This document shows positions 35,074 to 43,267 of a stretch of 64,000 nt of DNA, one piece after another (the first letter of the stretch is position 1; each line of letters opens with the position of its first letter). This DNA is from an uncultured Poribacteria bacterium (GTDB taxonomy: Bacteria > Poribacteria > WGA-4E > WGA-3G). The notes below the pieces were generated by a model. It was not told where the DNA came from, ran no database searches, and saw nothing but the letters and a program-made list of their open reading frames with translations. The translations under genes and the position numbers were made by a program. The stretch covers positions 4,320,481 through 4,384,480 of the forward strand of contig OY282383.1 of the NCBI GenBank assembly GCA_958295855.1. Direction: 5' to 3'.

Positions 35074-36561
35074 ATGTTTAAACATTCACCGAAATCAACT
35101 CAAATCGGCAAGCTTGTGTTGGCTCTGCTTATATTCCTACCCCTTTGCACAGCAGCACAGGAAACGAAAATTGAAGAGGATACAAAGATGCAAAAAAAAC
35201 GCATCCAGGTTTATACAGCAAACCCACGTTACTGGCAGTATAAAGGTGAACCGATTCTGCTCATCGGCGGTTCCGTCGAGGACAATCTATTTCAGATTCC
35301 AAATCTCAAAGCGCATCTTAAACTGTTGAAGTCGGTCGGTGGCAACTATGTGCGCTCTACGATGAGTTGGGTTGATGAAGGCGATGTGCCACCCTTCAAA
35401 AAAGTTGGTGCCCGATATGACTTAAATCAGTGGAACGACGAATTTTGGAACCGTTTTCGGAACTTTATTACATGGACGCACGAGTCGGATATCATCGTCC
35501 AAATTGAGGTGTGGGCAACCTTCAACTATTACCGCGAGCCTTGGGATGCTAATCCCTTCAATCCAAAAAATAACAGCAATTACACCGCAGAAGAAACAGG
35601 GTTACCTACTGTTGTCAAAAGTCATCCCGTTGCAACGGAGAATAATTTTTTCTGGGCTGTCCCGAAAGAGCATAACCAGCAGCTCGTTCTGAAATACCAA
35701 GAAAAATTTGTGGATAAACTTCTCTCCGAGACGCTTCCGTACGGACATGTGCTCTACTGCATCGACAACGAGACTGCTGTCACGCCTGCATGGGGTGAAT
35801 ACTGGGCAAAATATATCCAGAAGCAGGCAGCGGCAGCCGGGCGCACCGTTGAAACTACGGAGATGTGGGATCCATGGGATATATCCGATAAAAAGCATCT
35901 AGCAACCGTCCATCATCCGGAAACTTACTCGTTCTGCGATATATCACAGAACAACCATAAGAAGGGGCAGACACATTGGGATAATGCACAGAGATTTCGG
36001 GCAGAACTCTCACCCATCCGTCCCATCAATAATGTTAAGATTTACGGTGCTGATACAGGGCGATACGGTACCACGCAAGATGGGTTGGAGCGGTTCTGGC
36101 GAAATATATTCGGCGGATTGGCATCAGCCCGATTTCACCGTCCGGATAGTGGAGTTGGTTTGAACAAAACGGCACAGGCACACATCAAGAGTATGCGAAT
36201 CCTCACGGACAGCATGGACATTTTTATGTGTGAACCTCACAAAGACCTGCTTTCCAACAGGGCCGAAAACAGCGCGTATGCCATCGCAAACCCGGGACAG
36301 GAATACGCTGTCTACTTTCCGAATGGAGGCTCGGTCGATATCAACCTGAGTACTGGGGAACACACCCGCTTAGGCGGAAAGATAGATACCAAAACGGAGA
36401 AGCATACACCCCTGCTTGCAGGGGCAAATGCCAACACACTAAAATGGCTAGATATCGCTAAAAGTGAATGGACACAGGAAGAGAAAATTCCCTTCAGCGA
36501 TAGCATAACACTATCTGCGCCGACCGAAGGTCATTGGGCAGTTTTGATTCAATCAAAATGA
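35074..36561 (+). CDS. Secreted glycoside hydrolase-like TIM-barrel protein
   Basis: A 495-residue protein with a signal peptide (LVLALLIFLPLCTAAQ, about residues 14-29). The catalytic-like domain resembles DUF4038/GH5-type TIM barrels: YWQYKGEPILLIGGSVEDNLF, LLKSVGGNYVRSTMSW and the acidic motif YCIDNETAVTPAWGEYWAKY (about 228-247), with an Asn-Glu pair suited to an acid/base. The C-terminal part is beta-rich. A mini-hairpin element (36409-36424) is inserted in frame near residue 445, giving the odd peptide TPLLAGANAN. The substrate is unknown. Degradation of a sulfated or complex glycan would fit the sulfatase upstream, but that is inference. Confidence 0.65.
   Translation: MFKHSPKSTQIGKLVLALLIFLPLCTAAQETKIEEDTKMQKKRIQVYTANPRYWQYKGEPILLIGGSVEDNLFQIPNLKAHLKLLKSVGGNYVRSTMSWVDEGDVPPFKKVGARYDLNQWNDEFWNRFRNFITWTHESDIIVQIEVWATFNYYREPWDANPFNPKNNSNYTAEETGLPTVVKSHPVATENNFFWAVPKEHNQQLVLKYQEKFVDKLLSETLPYGHVLYCIDNETAVTPAWGEYWAKYIQKQAAAAGRTVETTEMWDPWDISDKKHLATVHHPETYSFCDISQNNHKKGQTHWDNAQRFRAELSPIRPINNVKIYGADTGRYGTTQDGLERFWRNIFGGLASARFHRPDSGVGLNKTAQAHIKSMRILTDSMDIFMCEPHKDLLSNRAENSAYAIANPGQEYAVYFPNGGSVDINLSTGEHTRLGGKIDTKTEKHTPLLAGANANTLKWLDIAKSEWTQEEKIPFSDSITLSAPTEGHWAVLIQSK
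36409..36424. repeat. Mini-hairpin element inside a coding region
   Basis: CCCCTGC-TT-GCAGGGG with a 2-nt loop, read in frame within the glycosidase-like gene. Confidence 0.8.
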
Positions 36562-36660
36562 GGCTGAATTGATATACACCCCCAGCTTAGGTATAATCTC
36601 ATTAAATTAAGGTTTGTCAAAAGGCGTATGCAATCTAACTGTATTATTAAGGAATTTAAC

Positions 36661-37218
36661 ATGAATGTGAAAAAAGACAGAAAACTTACATTTTGGCGCA
36701 GCTTGCAGGTTTCCAAAACTTGCTATTCAAATATATTAACTATTATCACTTTAGTTGTCTGGCTTTCCGCCTGCGATCGGGTTCAACAAGTCATAGCACC
36801 GGGAATTCCTCAGACCGATGTCCTAACGCCTTTGGAGGAACGCACCCACGTTTGGGTTGTCGATGAGCACGGTGTTGAAGTGCCGGTCCCCGGGACTTGG
36901 AAACTCATGGCGCAGACGAATCCAAACTCGCCTTTTACGATAGGTGAAAGTTTTCCCCTACCCCCAGAGATACCCCATAAGATGTTGCTGTCTGAAGGAA
37001 CGTACACGGATGGTGAAGGTATCCTTTGGACGAAGGCAAACGTGACGACAGCCGACGGTTTGGAGCTTGTATTCCTTGAACGTGTGGACACAAGCGTTTC
37101 ACCGCATCAGCTCCACATTGTTTGGAAGGTGACTGACGACGGCTCGCTTTTGCTTGCATATCCCGAATATCCGTTCAAGGTGCCAGGACACAACGTGCAA
37201 ATCTGGGAAAAACAGTGA
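36661..37218 (+). CDS. Hypothetical lipoprotein
   Basis: A 185-residue lipoprotein. The start at 36661 has AAGGA upstream. The hydrophobic segment ends in the lipobox LSAC (Cys about residue 38). The mature part is beta-rich with VWVVDEHGVEVPVPGTWKLM and ends with HNVQIWEKQ. I recognise no family. The first 25 codons overlap a 45-nt repeat (36688-36732) that also encodes the N terminus of the di-haem protein at 40099, but in another frame. Confidence 0.65.
   Translation: MNVKKDRKLTFWRSLQVSKTCYSNILTIITLVVWLSACDRVQQVIAPGIPQTDVLTPLEERTHVWVVDEHGVEVPVPGTWKLMAQTNPNSPFTIGESFPLPPEIPHKMLLSEGTYTDGEGILWTKANVTTADGLELVFLERVDTSVSPHQLHIVWKVTDDGSLLLAYPEYPFKVPGHNVQIWEKQ
36688..36732. repeat. 45-bp repeat, copy 1
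   Basis: Starts ACATTTTGGCGCAGCTTGCA and ends TTGCTATTCAAAT. It matches 40116-40160 at 44 of 45 positions. Here it is read as TFWRSLQVSKTCYSN. Confidence 0.9.
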
Positions 37219-37341
37219 GGTAGTAAGAAATGGTCCAAAAGATTGAAGAACAAGATGGGCACATGTTACGCTATTACTGAATCTCCAATGTGGTTCATTC
37301 CAGATTTCATTAAGAAATTTTGATATTTTTTGTAGATTTTC

Positions 37342-37370
37342 TTGACATTGATGAAAATTGTGGGTATAAT
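37342..37370 (+). promoter_or_regulatory. Consensus promoter P1 of the iron locus
   Basis: TTGACA (37342-37347), 17-nt spacer ending TGTGGG, TATAAT (37365-37370). Both hexamers are perfect. Confidence 0.8.
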
Positions 37371-37414
37371 TAATGCAATTCCGTGCGGTTTCCTACAAAT
37401 TTATCGAGATTTTT

Positions 37415-37443
37415 TTGACATTCGCCTGAACTGTGAGTATCAT
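37415..37443 (+). promoter_or_regulatory. Promoter P2 of the iron locus
   Basis: TTGACA (37415-37420), 17-nt spacer ending TGTGAG, TATCAT (37438-37443). It lies 73 bp downstream of P1 in a related sequence context. Its start site would fall in the first Fur box. Confidence 0.75.
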
Positions 37444-37446
37444 TAA

Positions 37447-37465
37447 GATAATGAGATTCGTTATC
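37447..37465 (+). promoter_or_regulatory. Fur box 1
   Basis: GATAATGAGATTCGTTATC matches the 19-bp Fur consensus GATAATGATAATCATTATC at 16 of 19 positions, directly downstream of the P2 -10 element. Confidence 0.8.
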
Positions 37466-37476
37466 AATTTTTATTT

Positions 37477-37495
37477 GATAATGAGTCTCAATATC
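37477..37495 (+). promoter_or_regulatory. Fur box 2
   Basis: GATAATGAGTCTCAATATC matches the Fur consensus at 15 of 19 positions. It starts 30 bp after box 1 and ends 20 nt before the gene start at 37516. Confidence 0.75.
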
Positions 37496-37515
37496 ATATT
37501 TGATAATTTATATTT

Positions 37516-38742
37516 ATGAAGAAACAATTGGCCAATTCTATAAGAGGTGTCATCGTTTGGGGACTGTTTATCTTACTAAGTGCCAGTGCCCTTGCTGAAT
37601 CAAACCCGTTCTCAGTCTCCGGATACGGGGTGATAAACTACGCCCACTTCGACTGGGAACTCGACCCGGGCAGGCGCGCCGCTATTGATGTGGAACGCTT
37701 CGTCATCGCACCGAAGTACCGCCTCAATGATACCATCCGGCTGGAAGCGGAACTGGAGTTTGAGCACGGCGGCACCGGCAGCACAATGGAATTTGACAAA
37801 TTTGAAGAGTTCGGGGAATTTGAGATGGAGATCGAGAAAGGTGGCGAAGTGATTGTCGAAAAACTTGCCGCCATCTTCTCCTTCCGGTCATCCCTCAACT
37901 TCCGCGTTGGGCATATTATAGTGCCAGTAGGGCTCGTTGCGAAACGACATCGCCCCCAACACTACTTTACTACTACGCGTCCCGAAGCGGAGGCACATCT
38001 CATTCCGACTATCTGGCATGAAACCGGTGTTGAAATTTTCGGCAAGATTGGCAAACTCAGTTACCAAGGGCAGATTGTCAACGGCCTGGATTCAACCGGT
38101 TTTAGTTCACGCCACTGGATAGTTCGCGGACACCAACTGCGCTTTGAAACAGCCAATGCTGAAGCACCCGCATTCGTTGGACGGCTCGATTATGCGTTTC
38201 ACGAGAACGCAACCGTCGGTATCTCGGGCTATTACGGAGACACCGCAGCAAATCGCCCGAAACCTGATGTGGATTTCGACGCGCACGTCGGGATTGTGAG
38301 CCTTCACGGATTTTATGAAGTGAATGCGGTGAAGGTGCGGGGGCTGTTTCTGTGGGGAACGCTCGAAAATGCACACCTACTCTCCAAAGTCAACCGGGCC
38401 CTCTCTAATAACCTCAATGTGAAGCGCACACCGATAGGCAGCTCGGCCCTCGCCTGGTATCTTGAAGCAGGCTACGATGTCCTATCGTTTTTTAACGCAG
38501 CAAAGGAGGCTTCGCAGAGCCTCGATCTGTTCGCTCGTTACGATTTTTACGATACGATGGCGAGTGTTGAAGGGCTTATCTTTGACAATCCGCGGTGGGA
38601 AAGAACGACGTGGACTTTTGGCATGAACTACCATGTCCACCCACAGATAGTTTTCAAGAGCCACTATTCACTGCGACGGTTAGGCACGAAGGATAAAAAT
38701 AGGGAAAATACTTTTGCGTTGGGATTTGGTTTTCAATATTAA
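37516..38742 (+). CDS. Fur-regulated outer-membrane beta-barrel protein (porin-like)
   Basis: A 408-residue protein with a signal peptide (GLFILLSASALAES, cleavage about residue 27) and a repeating amphipathic beta pattern that ends in the terminal aromatic QY, typical of outer-membrane barrels. Segments such as YRLNDTIRLEAELEFEHGG, LNFRVGHIIVPVGLVAKRH and the final YSLRRLGTKDKNRENTFALG resemble phosphate-selective-porin/OprO-P-like barrels. No TonB box or plug domain is visible. It lies directly under two Fur boxes and upstream of imelysin and di-haem genes, so a role in iron, haem or metal-complex passage is the best inference. No clear ribosome binding site is visible before the ATG. Confidence 0.7.
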   Translation: MKKQLANSIRGVIVWGLFILLSASALAESNPFSVSGYGVINYAHFDWELDPGRRAAIDVERFVIAPKYRLNDTIRLEAELEFEHGGTGSTMEFDKFEEFGEFEMEIEKGGEVIVEKLAAIFSFRSSLNFRVGHIIVPVGLVAKRHRPQHYFTTTRPEAEAHLIPTIWHETGVEIFGKIGKLSYQGQIVNGLDSTGFSSRHWIVRGHQLRFETANAEAPAFVGRLDYAFHENATVGISGYYGDTAANRPKPDVDFDAHVGIVSLHGFYEVNAVKVRGLFLWGTLENAHLLSKVNRALSNNLNVKRTPIGSSALAWYLEAGYDVLSFFNAAKEASQSLDLFARYDFYDTMASVEGLIFDNPRWERTTWTFGMNYHVHPQIVFKSHYSLRRLGTKDKNRENTFALGFGFQY

Positions 38743-38767
38743 CAAGTGCGGTTGGATAAGGATAATA

Positions 38768-38784
38768 CCCCTGCTTTGCAGGGG
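38768..38784. repeat. Mini-hairpin element
   Basis: Core CCCCTGC-TTT-GCAGGGG with flanks GATAATA and CTGATACC, between the barrel and imelysin genes. It could attenuate readthrough. Confidence 0.85.
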
Positions 38785-38828
38785 CTGATACCCTCACCGC
38801 GCCTATAAAAAGAAAAGAGGGAGTTTTT

Positions 38829-39956
38829 ATGAAGTTCTATAGATTAGAGACTTGCAAGTTAAAGGCTTGCTTTCATTTTTTGATGCTTCACTGTTGTTTG
38901 CTACTCGCATTCGCTTTTGTTGTTGGATGTGGCAGCGATGATGAAGCAGATGAGCAAGATGACCGCGCCCAAGGTGAGGCTTTTGAAGCAGGCACGATGC
39001 TCAATGACTTTTCCAACACCGTGGTGTTAGCTACCTATACCGCCCTGGACAATAAGGCAGGCGAACTGTTGGCGGCTGTCAAGGCATTGGAAGCAAGCAC
39101 TACACAAGCAAATCTTGAAAAAGCACAACAAGCGTGGAAAGAGACGCGAAAACCGTGGGAACAGAGTGAGGCGTTCTTGTTCGGGCCCGTTGACACCCAA
39201 GGGCTCGACCCGGCGTTAGATAGTTGGCCCGTCGATCATGTTAATCTACAATCTGTTTTGGACAGTAACGATGCATTAACGGTGGATTTTGTCAGCGGGT
39301 TAGAAGATACACAGAAGGGATTTCACACAATTGAGTTTCTCCTATTCCGCGAGGGCAATCAACGCAAAGCATCAGATATAACTACACGTGAACTGGCGTA
39401 CCTCGTTTCGACGACCGAGAATCTCAAGGCAAGTACCTCACAACTGCGGTTAGCGTGGGCACCTGAAGGTGATAATTTCAGCAGTGCTGTTGCACAAGCT
39501 GGCGCGGGAAGTGCTGTTTATCCATCGCAGAGTGCCGCGGTGCAAGAAATGGTCAACGGCATGATAACCATCGCCGACGAGGTAGCCAACGGCAAAATCT
39601 CTGACCCTTACAACGAATCTGACACAACCCTTGTTGAATCTCAGTTCAGTTTCAACTCCATCTCGGATTTCCAAGACAATCTCCGTGGAATTCAGAACGT
39701 CTACATGGGGAAATTCATGAATGATGGACAAGGACTCAACGAATTCGTGAACAGCAAAGACTCTGAATTAGATTCGCGCTTTCAGGCAGAGGTGCAGGCA
39801 GCCATCGACACTATCGGGGCAATTCCAGATCCGTTCCGAGATTCGATTACTGCGAACAGGGGTGCTGTCCAAGCCGCGATTGATGCAGTTAGTAAGGTGC
39901 AACGGACGCTTGAACAGGATATACTCCCACTCGTCCAAGCGAGTGAGTTTAACTAA
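38829..39956 (+). CDS. Imelysin-family (peptidase M75-like) lipoprotein
   Basis: A 375-residue lipoprotein: the signal peptide ends with VVGC (Cys about residue 36). The helical imelysin domain carries the signature G-x-H-x-x-E in KGFHTIEFLLFREG (about residues 160-173), and the conserved W motif RKPWEQSEAFLFGP (about 102-115). Imelysins (such as IrpA and EfeO M75 domains) are iron-regulated surface or periplasmic proteins that take part in iron or haem uptake rather than proteolysis. It lies in the Fur-controlled cluster between the barrel and the di-haem lipoprotein. Ribosome binding site AGGGAG. Confidence 0.85.
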   Translation: MKFYRLETCKLKACFHFLMLHCCLLLAFAFVVGCGSDDEADEQDDRAQGEAFEAGTMLNDFSNTVVLATYTALDNKAGELLAAVKALEASTTQANLEKAQQAWKETRKPWEQSEAFLFGPVDTQGLDPALDSWPVDHVNLQSVLDSNDALTVDFVSGLEDTQKGFHTIEFLLFREGNQRKASDITTRELAYLVSTTENLKASTSQLRLAWAPEGDNFSSAVAQAGAGSAVYPSQSAAVQEMVNGMITIADEVANGKISDPYNESDTTLVESQFSFNSISDFQDNLRGIQNVYMGKFMNDGQGLNEFVNSKDSELDSRFQAEVQAAIDTIGAIPDPFRDSITANRGAVQAAIDAVSKVQRTLEQDILPLVQASEFN

Positions 39957-39968
39957 TATACATCTTCT

Positions 39969-39996
39969 TAAAGTAGCAGGCACGCTCCGCGTGCCG
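39969..39996. repeat. Single copy of the GGCACGC-type palindromic repeat
   Basis: GGCACGC-TCC-GCGTGCC, a diverged relative of the 34-bp repeat unit at 7467-7602, lying in the gap after the imelysin gene. Confidence 0.7.
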
Positions 39997-40098
39997 TCGC
40001 CTTCATACTGGCACCGCCGTGCCGTTCCCGGTCATCGGTTAAAAGAGGTTTCTGACACTCGTCAAAAACCTCTTTCACTGATAACAGATAACCGACAA

Positions 40099-41550
40099 AT
40101 GATAACTCAAATGAAACATTTTGGCGAAGCTTGCAGGTTTCCAAAACTTGCTATTCAAATTTACAGTTTACTGTACCTAACCTTCTTGGTGTCAGTACTA
40201 CTGTGCGCGTGTGATTCAGAGTCACCCGTAGCTGTAGAATCAATGCCTATATTTTCCACCAGCGCGCTTTCCGGTGGTGAGACGACCGTCTTTGACGCGT
40301 CAAGCCACGCGTTTTCAACCCCTGCGCCCAATCTTTCCGCAGCAGCACTTGAGAAGCATCTGGAAGGTGATGTTGAATTTGAAGCCGTTTTTGTAACAGC
40401 CCCTGCAGTGGTAAACCCAGGTTTGGGTCCCATCTACAACAACGTTTCATGTATCAACTGCCATTCCCGTGATGGGCGAGGGCGACCGCCGGGCTCTGAA
40501 GATGAACTTGTGTCATTGCTTTTCAGGCTCAGTCTTCCGAAGACAGCGGATTCGATAGACAGACAGCCGCCGATTCCTGTCCCAGGCTTTGGGAGGCAAC
40601 TTAACAACCGTGCCATCGTTGGAACGCCGCCAGAAGGCACAGTCAAAATTGACTATACCGAGCAGACGCTGGTAACAGCAGATGGCACGCGCGTGCATCT
40701 GCGCTCTCCAGCCTACTCCATTACGGAAACCTATCAGCCGCTGCCAGAGGCGGTTGAAGTATCCCCACGCGTCGCACCGGCTATCTTTGGACTCGGTTTG
40801 CTAGAAGCAATTCCTGAAAAAGCAATTCTTGCTTATGCAGACGAAGCCGATGTTGACAGAGACGGCATATCGGGCAAGCCCAACTTTGTGTGGGATGTTG
40901 TAGCGCAGCGTTACACTTTGGGACGTTTCGGGTGGAAAGCGAACCAACCGACGCTTCTCCAACAAGCAGCTTCGGCATATCACGATGATATGGGCGTGAC
41001 AACTTCACTGTTTCTCATCGAAAACTCGGCAGGACAACCGCAACTCACTGAAAACAAAGCAACACCGGAGGTTAGCGACGAGATTTTAGAGGCGGTGACG
41101 TTCTATGTGCAAACCTTAGCGGTGCCGGCACGGCGTAATGTGGATACGCCACAGGTGAAGCAGGGTGAACAACTTTTTGCCCAAGCACAATGTGCCAGTT
41201 GTCATGTGCCCACCTTAAGAACCGGCGTTTTATCCGGTGTTCCCTCCGTCAGCAACCAGACAATTCACCCTTATACAGATCTGTTGTTGCACGACATGGG
41301 CCCCGGGTTAGCGGATAATCGTCCTGATTTTCACGCCAGTGGCAGCGAATGGCGAACCCCACCGTTGTGGGGCATTGGGTTGATAAGAACAGTGAACGGG
41401 CATACCAACTTCCTGCACGACGGCAGGGCGAGAAACTTAATGGAAGCGATTCTCTGGCACGGTGGGGAAGCGGAAGCCTCCCGGCAAGCCGTTGAACAGA
41501 TGTCAAAAGCAGAACGTGATGCGCTCATTGCATTTTTAGAGTCTTTGTAA
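40099..41550 (+). CDS. Di-haem oxidoreductase-like lipoprotein (DUF1111)
   Basis: A lipoprotein of about 483 residues. The lipobox LLCAC is at about residue 33-37. Two c-type haem motifs are visible: CINCH (in NVSCINCHSRDGRGRPPG, about residues 118-122) and CASCH (in AQCASCHVPTL, about 366-370). The domain is the DUF1111 di-haem oxidoreductase-like type related to MauG/cytochrome peroxidase. DUF1111 proteins are commonly found with imelysins in Fur-controlled loci. The start is uncertain (40099 or 40111, no ribosome binding site seen). The first 20 codons come from a 45-nt repeat shared with 36688-36732 in another frame. A reductant or haem-shuttle role in iron acquisition is likely. Confidence 0.82.
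   Translation: MITQMKHFGEACRFPKLAIQIYSLLYLTFLVSVLLCACDSESPVAVESMPIFSTSALSGGETTVFDASSHAFSTPAPNLSAAALEKHLEGDVEFEAVFVTAPAVVNPGLGPIYNNVSCINCHSRDGRGRPPGSEDELVSLLFRLSLPKTADSIDRQPPIPVPGFGRQLNNRAIVGTPPEGTVKIDYTEQTLVTADGTRVHLRSPAYSITETYQPLPEAVEVSPRVAPAIFGLGLLEAIPEKAILAYADEADVDRDGISGKPNFVWDVVAQRYTLGRFGWKANQPTLLQQAASAYHDDMGVTTSLFLIENSAGQPQLTENKATPEVSDEILEAVTFYVQTLAVPARRNVDTPQVKQGEQLFAQAQCASCHVPTLRTGVLSGVPSVSNQTIHPYTDLLLHDMGPGLADNRPDFHASGSEWRTPPLWGIGLIRTVNGHTNFLHDGRARNLMEAILWHGGEAEASRQAVEQMSKAERDALIAFLESL
40116..40160. repeat. 45-bp repeat, copy 2
   Basis: Same sequence as 36688-36732 with one change, here read in a different frame as HFGEACRFPKLAIQ. Confidence 0.9.
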
Positions 41551-41772
41551 ACTTTTTCGTCGTTCCTTGCGGAGTAATCAGAATGGTAGACAGGCAAGGT
41601 AAAATCAATTGGAAGGGTTCGGTTACCGCATTGGCGGGCATTGGTTAGTCCGTGACATCAACGTCACAATCAGAAGATGCCGAGTTTAGATTTGTTGTAA
41701 GGCACTATCTGCGAAAAGTTGGGTTTACGAGTCACCTGAAACGAAATTCCCCCATAGATGCTCGCTTTTCCC

Positions 41773-41801
41773 TTGAAATCTAACCTAACGTATGGTATAC
41801 T
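41773..41801 (+). promoter_or_regulatory. Promoter for the ferritin-like gene
   Basis: TTGAAA (41773-41778), 17-nt spacer ending TATGG, TATACT (41796-41801), about 38 nt before the start at 41839. The 41551-41757 gap upstream holds no supported gene, only a 21-codon frame at 41583. Confidence 0.65.
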
Positions 41802-41838
41802 AATTGGAAATACAATGACTGATGATAGGAGAAACACA

Positions 41839-42300
41839 ATGGACGAAGCCAGAAGAGACGCAATTATCCAAGAGGCTACCTACGCCTACTGGTTAGAGAT
41901 GGAAACCACGATTAACTATCTGGCGATTTCTGTTGATTTGGATGGCATCCGCGCGGAAGAAATAAAAAAATCTCTGGCCGCAGATGTCCAAACGGAAATC
42001 ACACATGCACAGGAACTTGCGCACCGCATTAAGGAGATCGGCGGGCGGGTGCCCGGTTCGTCCGCCTTTAAGCCGGAACAAGCCTCGCTTCAACCGCCAG
42101 AAGATTCCACAGATGTTGTGGCAGCTATCCACGGTGTCATTGAAGCGGAAAACTGCGCAATCAAACAATACAATAAGATTATTCGCTTGTGCGATGGGAT
42201 AGACTACGTCACGCAAGATCTCTGCATCAAGCTTCTCGCGGACGAGGAAAAGCATCGGAGGGAGTTTGTCGGGTTTCTCAAAGAATACGAGAAGGACTAA
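41839..42300 (+). CDS. Ferritin-like di-iron protein
   Basis: A 153-residue four-helix protein of the ferritin/rubrerythrin superfamily. The start at 41839 follows AGGAGA by 6 nt. Candidate iron ligands are in YWLEMETTINYL (helix A), EITHAQELAHRI with Glu-x2-His (helix B), EAENCAIKQYN (helix C) and DEEKHRREF with Glu-x2-His (helix D). The spacing fits a bacterioferritin/Dps-like or ferritin-like domain protein that stores or oxidises iron. It follows the imelysin and di-haem genes, so it extends the iron locus to storage. It has its own promoter and terminator. Confidence 0.8.
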   Translation: MDEARRDAIIQEATYAYWLEMETTINYLAISVDLDGIRAEEIKKSLAADVQTEITHAQELAHRIKEIGGRVPGSSAFKPEQASLQPPEDSTDVVAAIHGVIEAENCAIKQYNKIIRLCDGIDYVTQDLCIKLLADEEKHRREFVGFLKEYEKD

Positions 42301-42332
42301 TGCCATCCCGGCAGCAGACAGGTTTTCGGAAC

Positions 42333-42366
42333 AACGAGCAGCGGGCATCACTGCCCGTTGTTTGTT
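42333..42366 (+). terminator. Terminator after the ferritin-like gene
   Basis: An RNA stem of up to 15 bp: AACGAGCAGCGGGCA pairs with TGCCCGTTGTTTGTT (with G-U pairs) around a 4-nt loop, followed by T residues. Confidence 0.7.
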
Positions 42367-42503
42367 TTCAAGCACCCATAAGGGATTATATCTGCCTAAA
42401 GATTATCAACTTGCTTACCCTTGTCTTCCTCCGTATAACTGAAATAGATGTGGTTCTCTAATAGCGTGTGTTACGTTCCAGCGTGTCATATCCGTTTGCA
42501 CTG

Positions 42504-42824
42504 CTAGCTGAGTGAGAGTTTTTGTGTTGTTTCAAGAAAGCAACTTACCCAATAGAAATTACCACTAGCCGCCGGCCAGTCAAGAACATACAAAATTTGG
42601 GATTTTGTCTCGTATTTCTCAACTTCATCACGGACTTTTTCCCAACGCTTTTGTACTTCATCAGATTCCAGTTTTTTAAAGGTTGCTGGATTTCCGTATT
42701 CTGGAACGACCTGCCGCCAGCATGTCATCGCAAGGTTCTGTAGATGTTTAATCTTTTTTTCCCGAGGCGTGTGCGTATCTCTAATTACCTCGTCTATTCG
42801 GTGAATGATTTGTGGTACTGACAT
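42504..42824 (-). CDS. Hypothetical protein, 106 residues
   Basis: A small charged, helical protein (MSVPQIIHRIDEVIRDTHTP, then KIKHLQNLAMTCW and KRWEKVRDEVEKYE). The start has AGGAGG about 7 nt upstream. I recognise no family. It is upstream of and close to a second unknown minus-strand gene, but they run toward different promoters. Confidence 0.5.
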   Translation of the reverse strand: MSVPQIIHRIDEVIRDTHTPREKKIKHLQNLAMTCWRQVVPEYGNPATFKKLESDEVQKRWEKVRDEVEKYETKSQILYVLDWPAASGNFYWVSCFLETTQKLSLS

Positions 42825-42840
42825 TTTAGCCTCCTTGATA

Positions 42841-43260
42841 TTAAGATCTTGCTGTGATGAATATTCGTTGGTGGATGACTCTCCGCTGTACTGAGAAACC
42901 CGCTTTACTTAGGGCATCACTTATTGGAAACTCGCTAAAGTACCCTGTCGTAATAACAATTCGATCCACCTGAAGACCGCGCGCCTGCCTGACAAAAGCA
43001 CTTGGTTCAACAAATGCTCCCGTCGGGACCCCAACGAAAGGAACGTTTGATGCTCGCAAGAACCGAACATGCTCTCCAAAAATATCTCTCAATTCCACTT
43101 CATTGACATTCGCGACGATTGTATTTAGTCCATGATTCAGGGCCACATGTCTGAAATCCGGACGTAGGCTTCGAGGTGTGATGAGATTGTCTAGAGGGCC
43201 ACCTATATTTACGACTTTTACCTGTTCCTGTTGGACTTCTGCATCTGCCCCAACAATCAT
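42841..43260 (-). CDS. Hypothetical protein, 139 residues
   Basis: A predicted alpha/beta protein (VKVVNIGGPLDNL, then LNTIVANVNEVELRDIFG and VDRIVITTGYFSEFPI). It starts 8 nt after the stop of the OppC-like permease gene, so it is in the same transcript. It shows no obvious catalytic motif and I do not recognise it. Confidence 0.5.
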   Translation of the reverse strand: MIVGADAEVQQEQVKVVNIGGPLDNLITPRSLRPDFRHVALNHGLNTIVANVNEVELRDIFGEHVRFLRASNVPFVGVPTGAFVEPSAFVRQARGLQVDRIVITTGYFSEFPISDALSKAGFSVQRRVIHQRIFITARS

Positions 43261-43267
43261 CGTTTGT

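Noticed and set aside
39862..40098. Longer N terminus of the di-haem protein
   Set aside because: It would translate the palindromic repeat and precede a proper lipoprotein signal peptide, so an internal start is more likely.
41583..41648. 21-codon frame MVDRQGKINWKGSVTALAGI
   Set aside because: Too short, no ribosome binding site and no family, though the residues look coding-like; possibly a trace of a lost gene.
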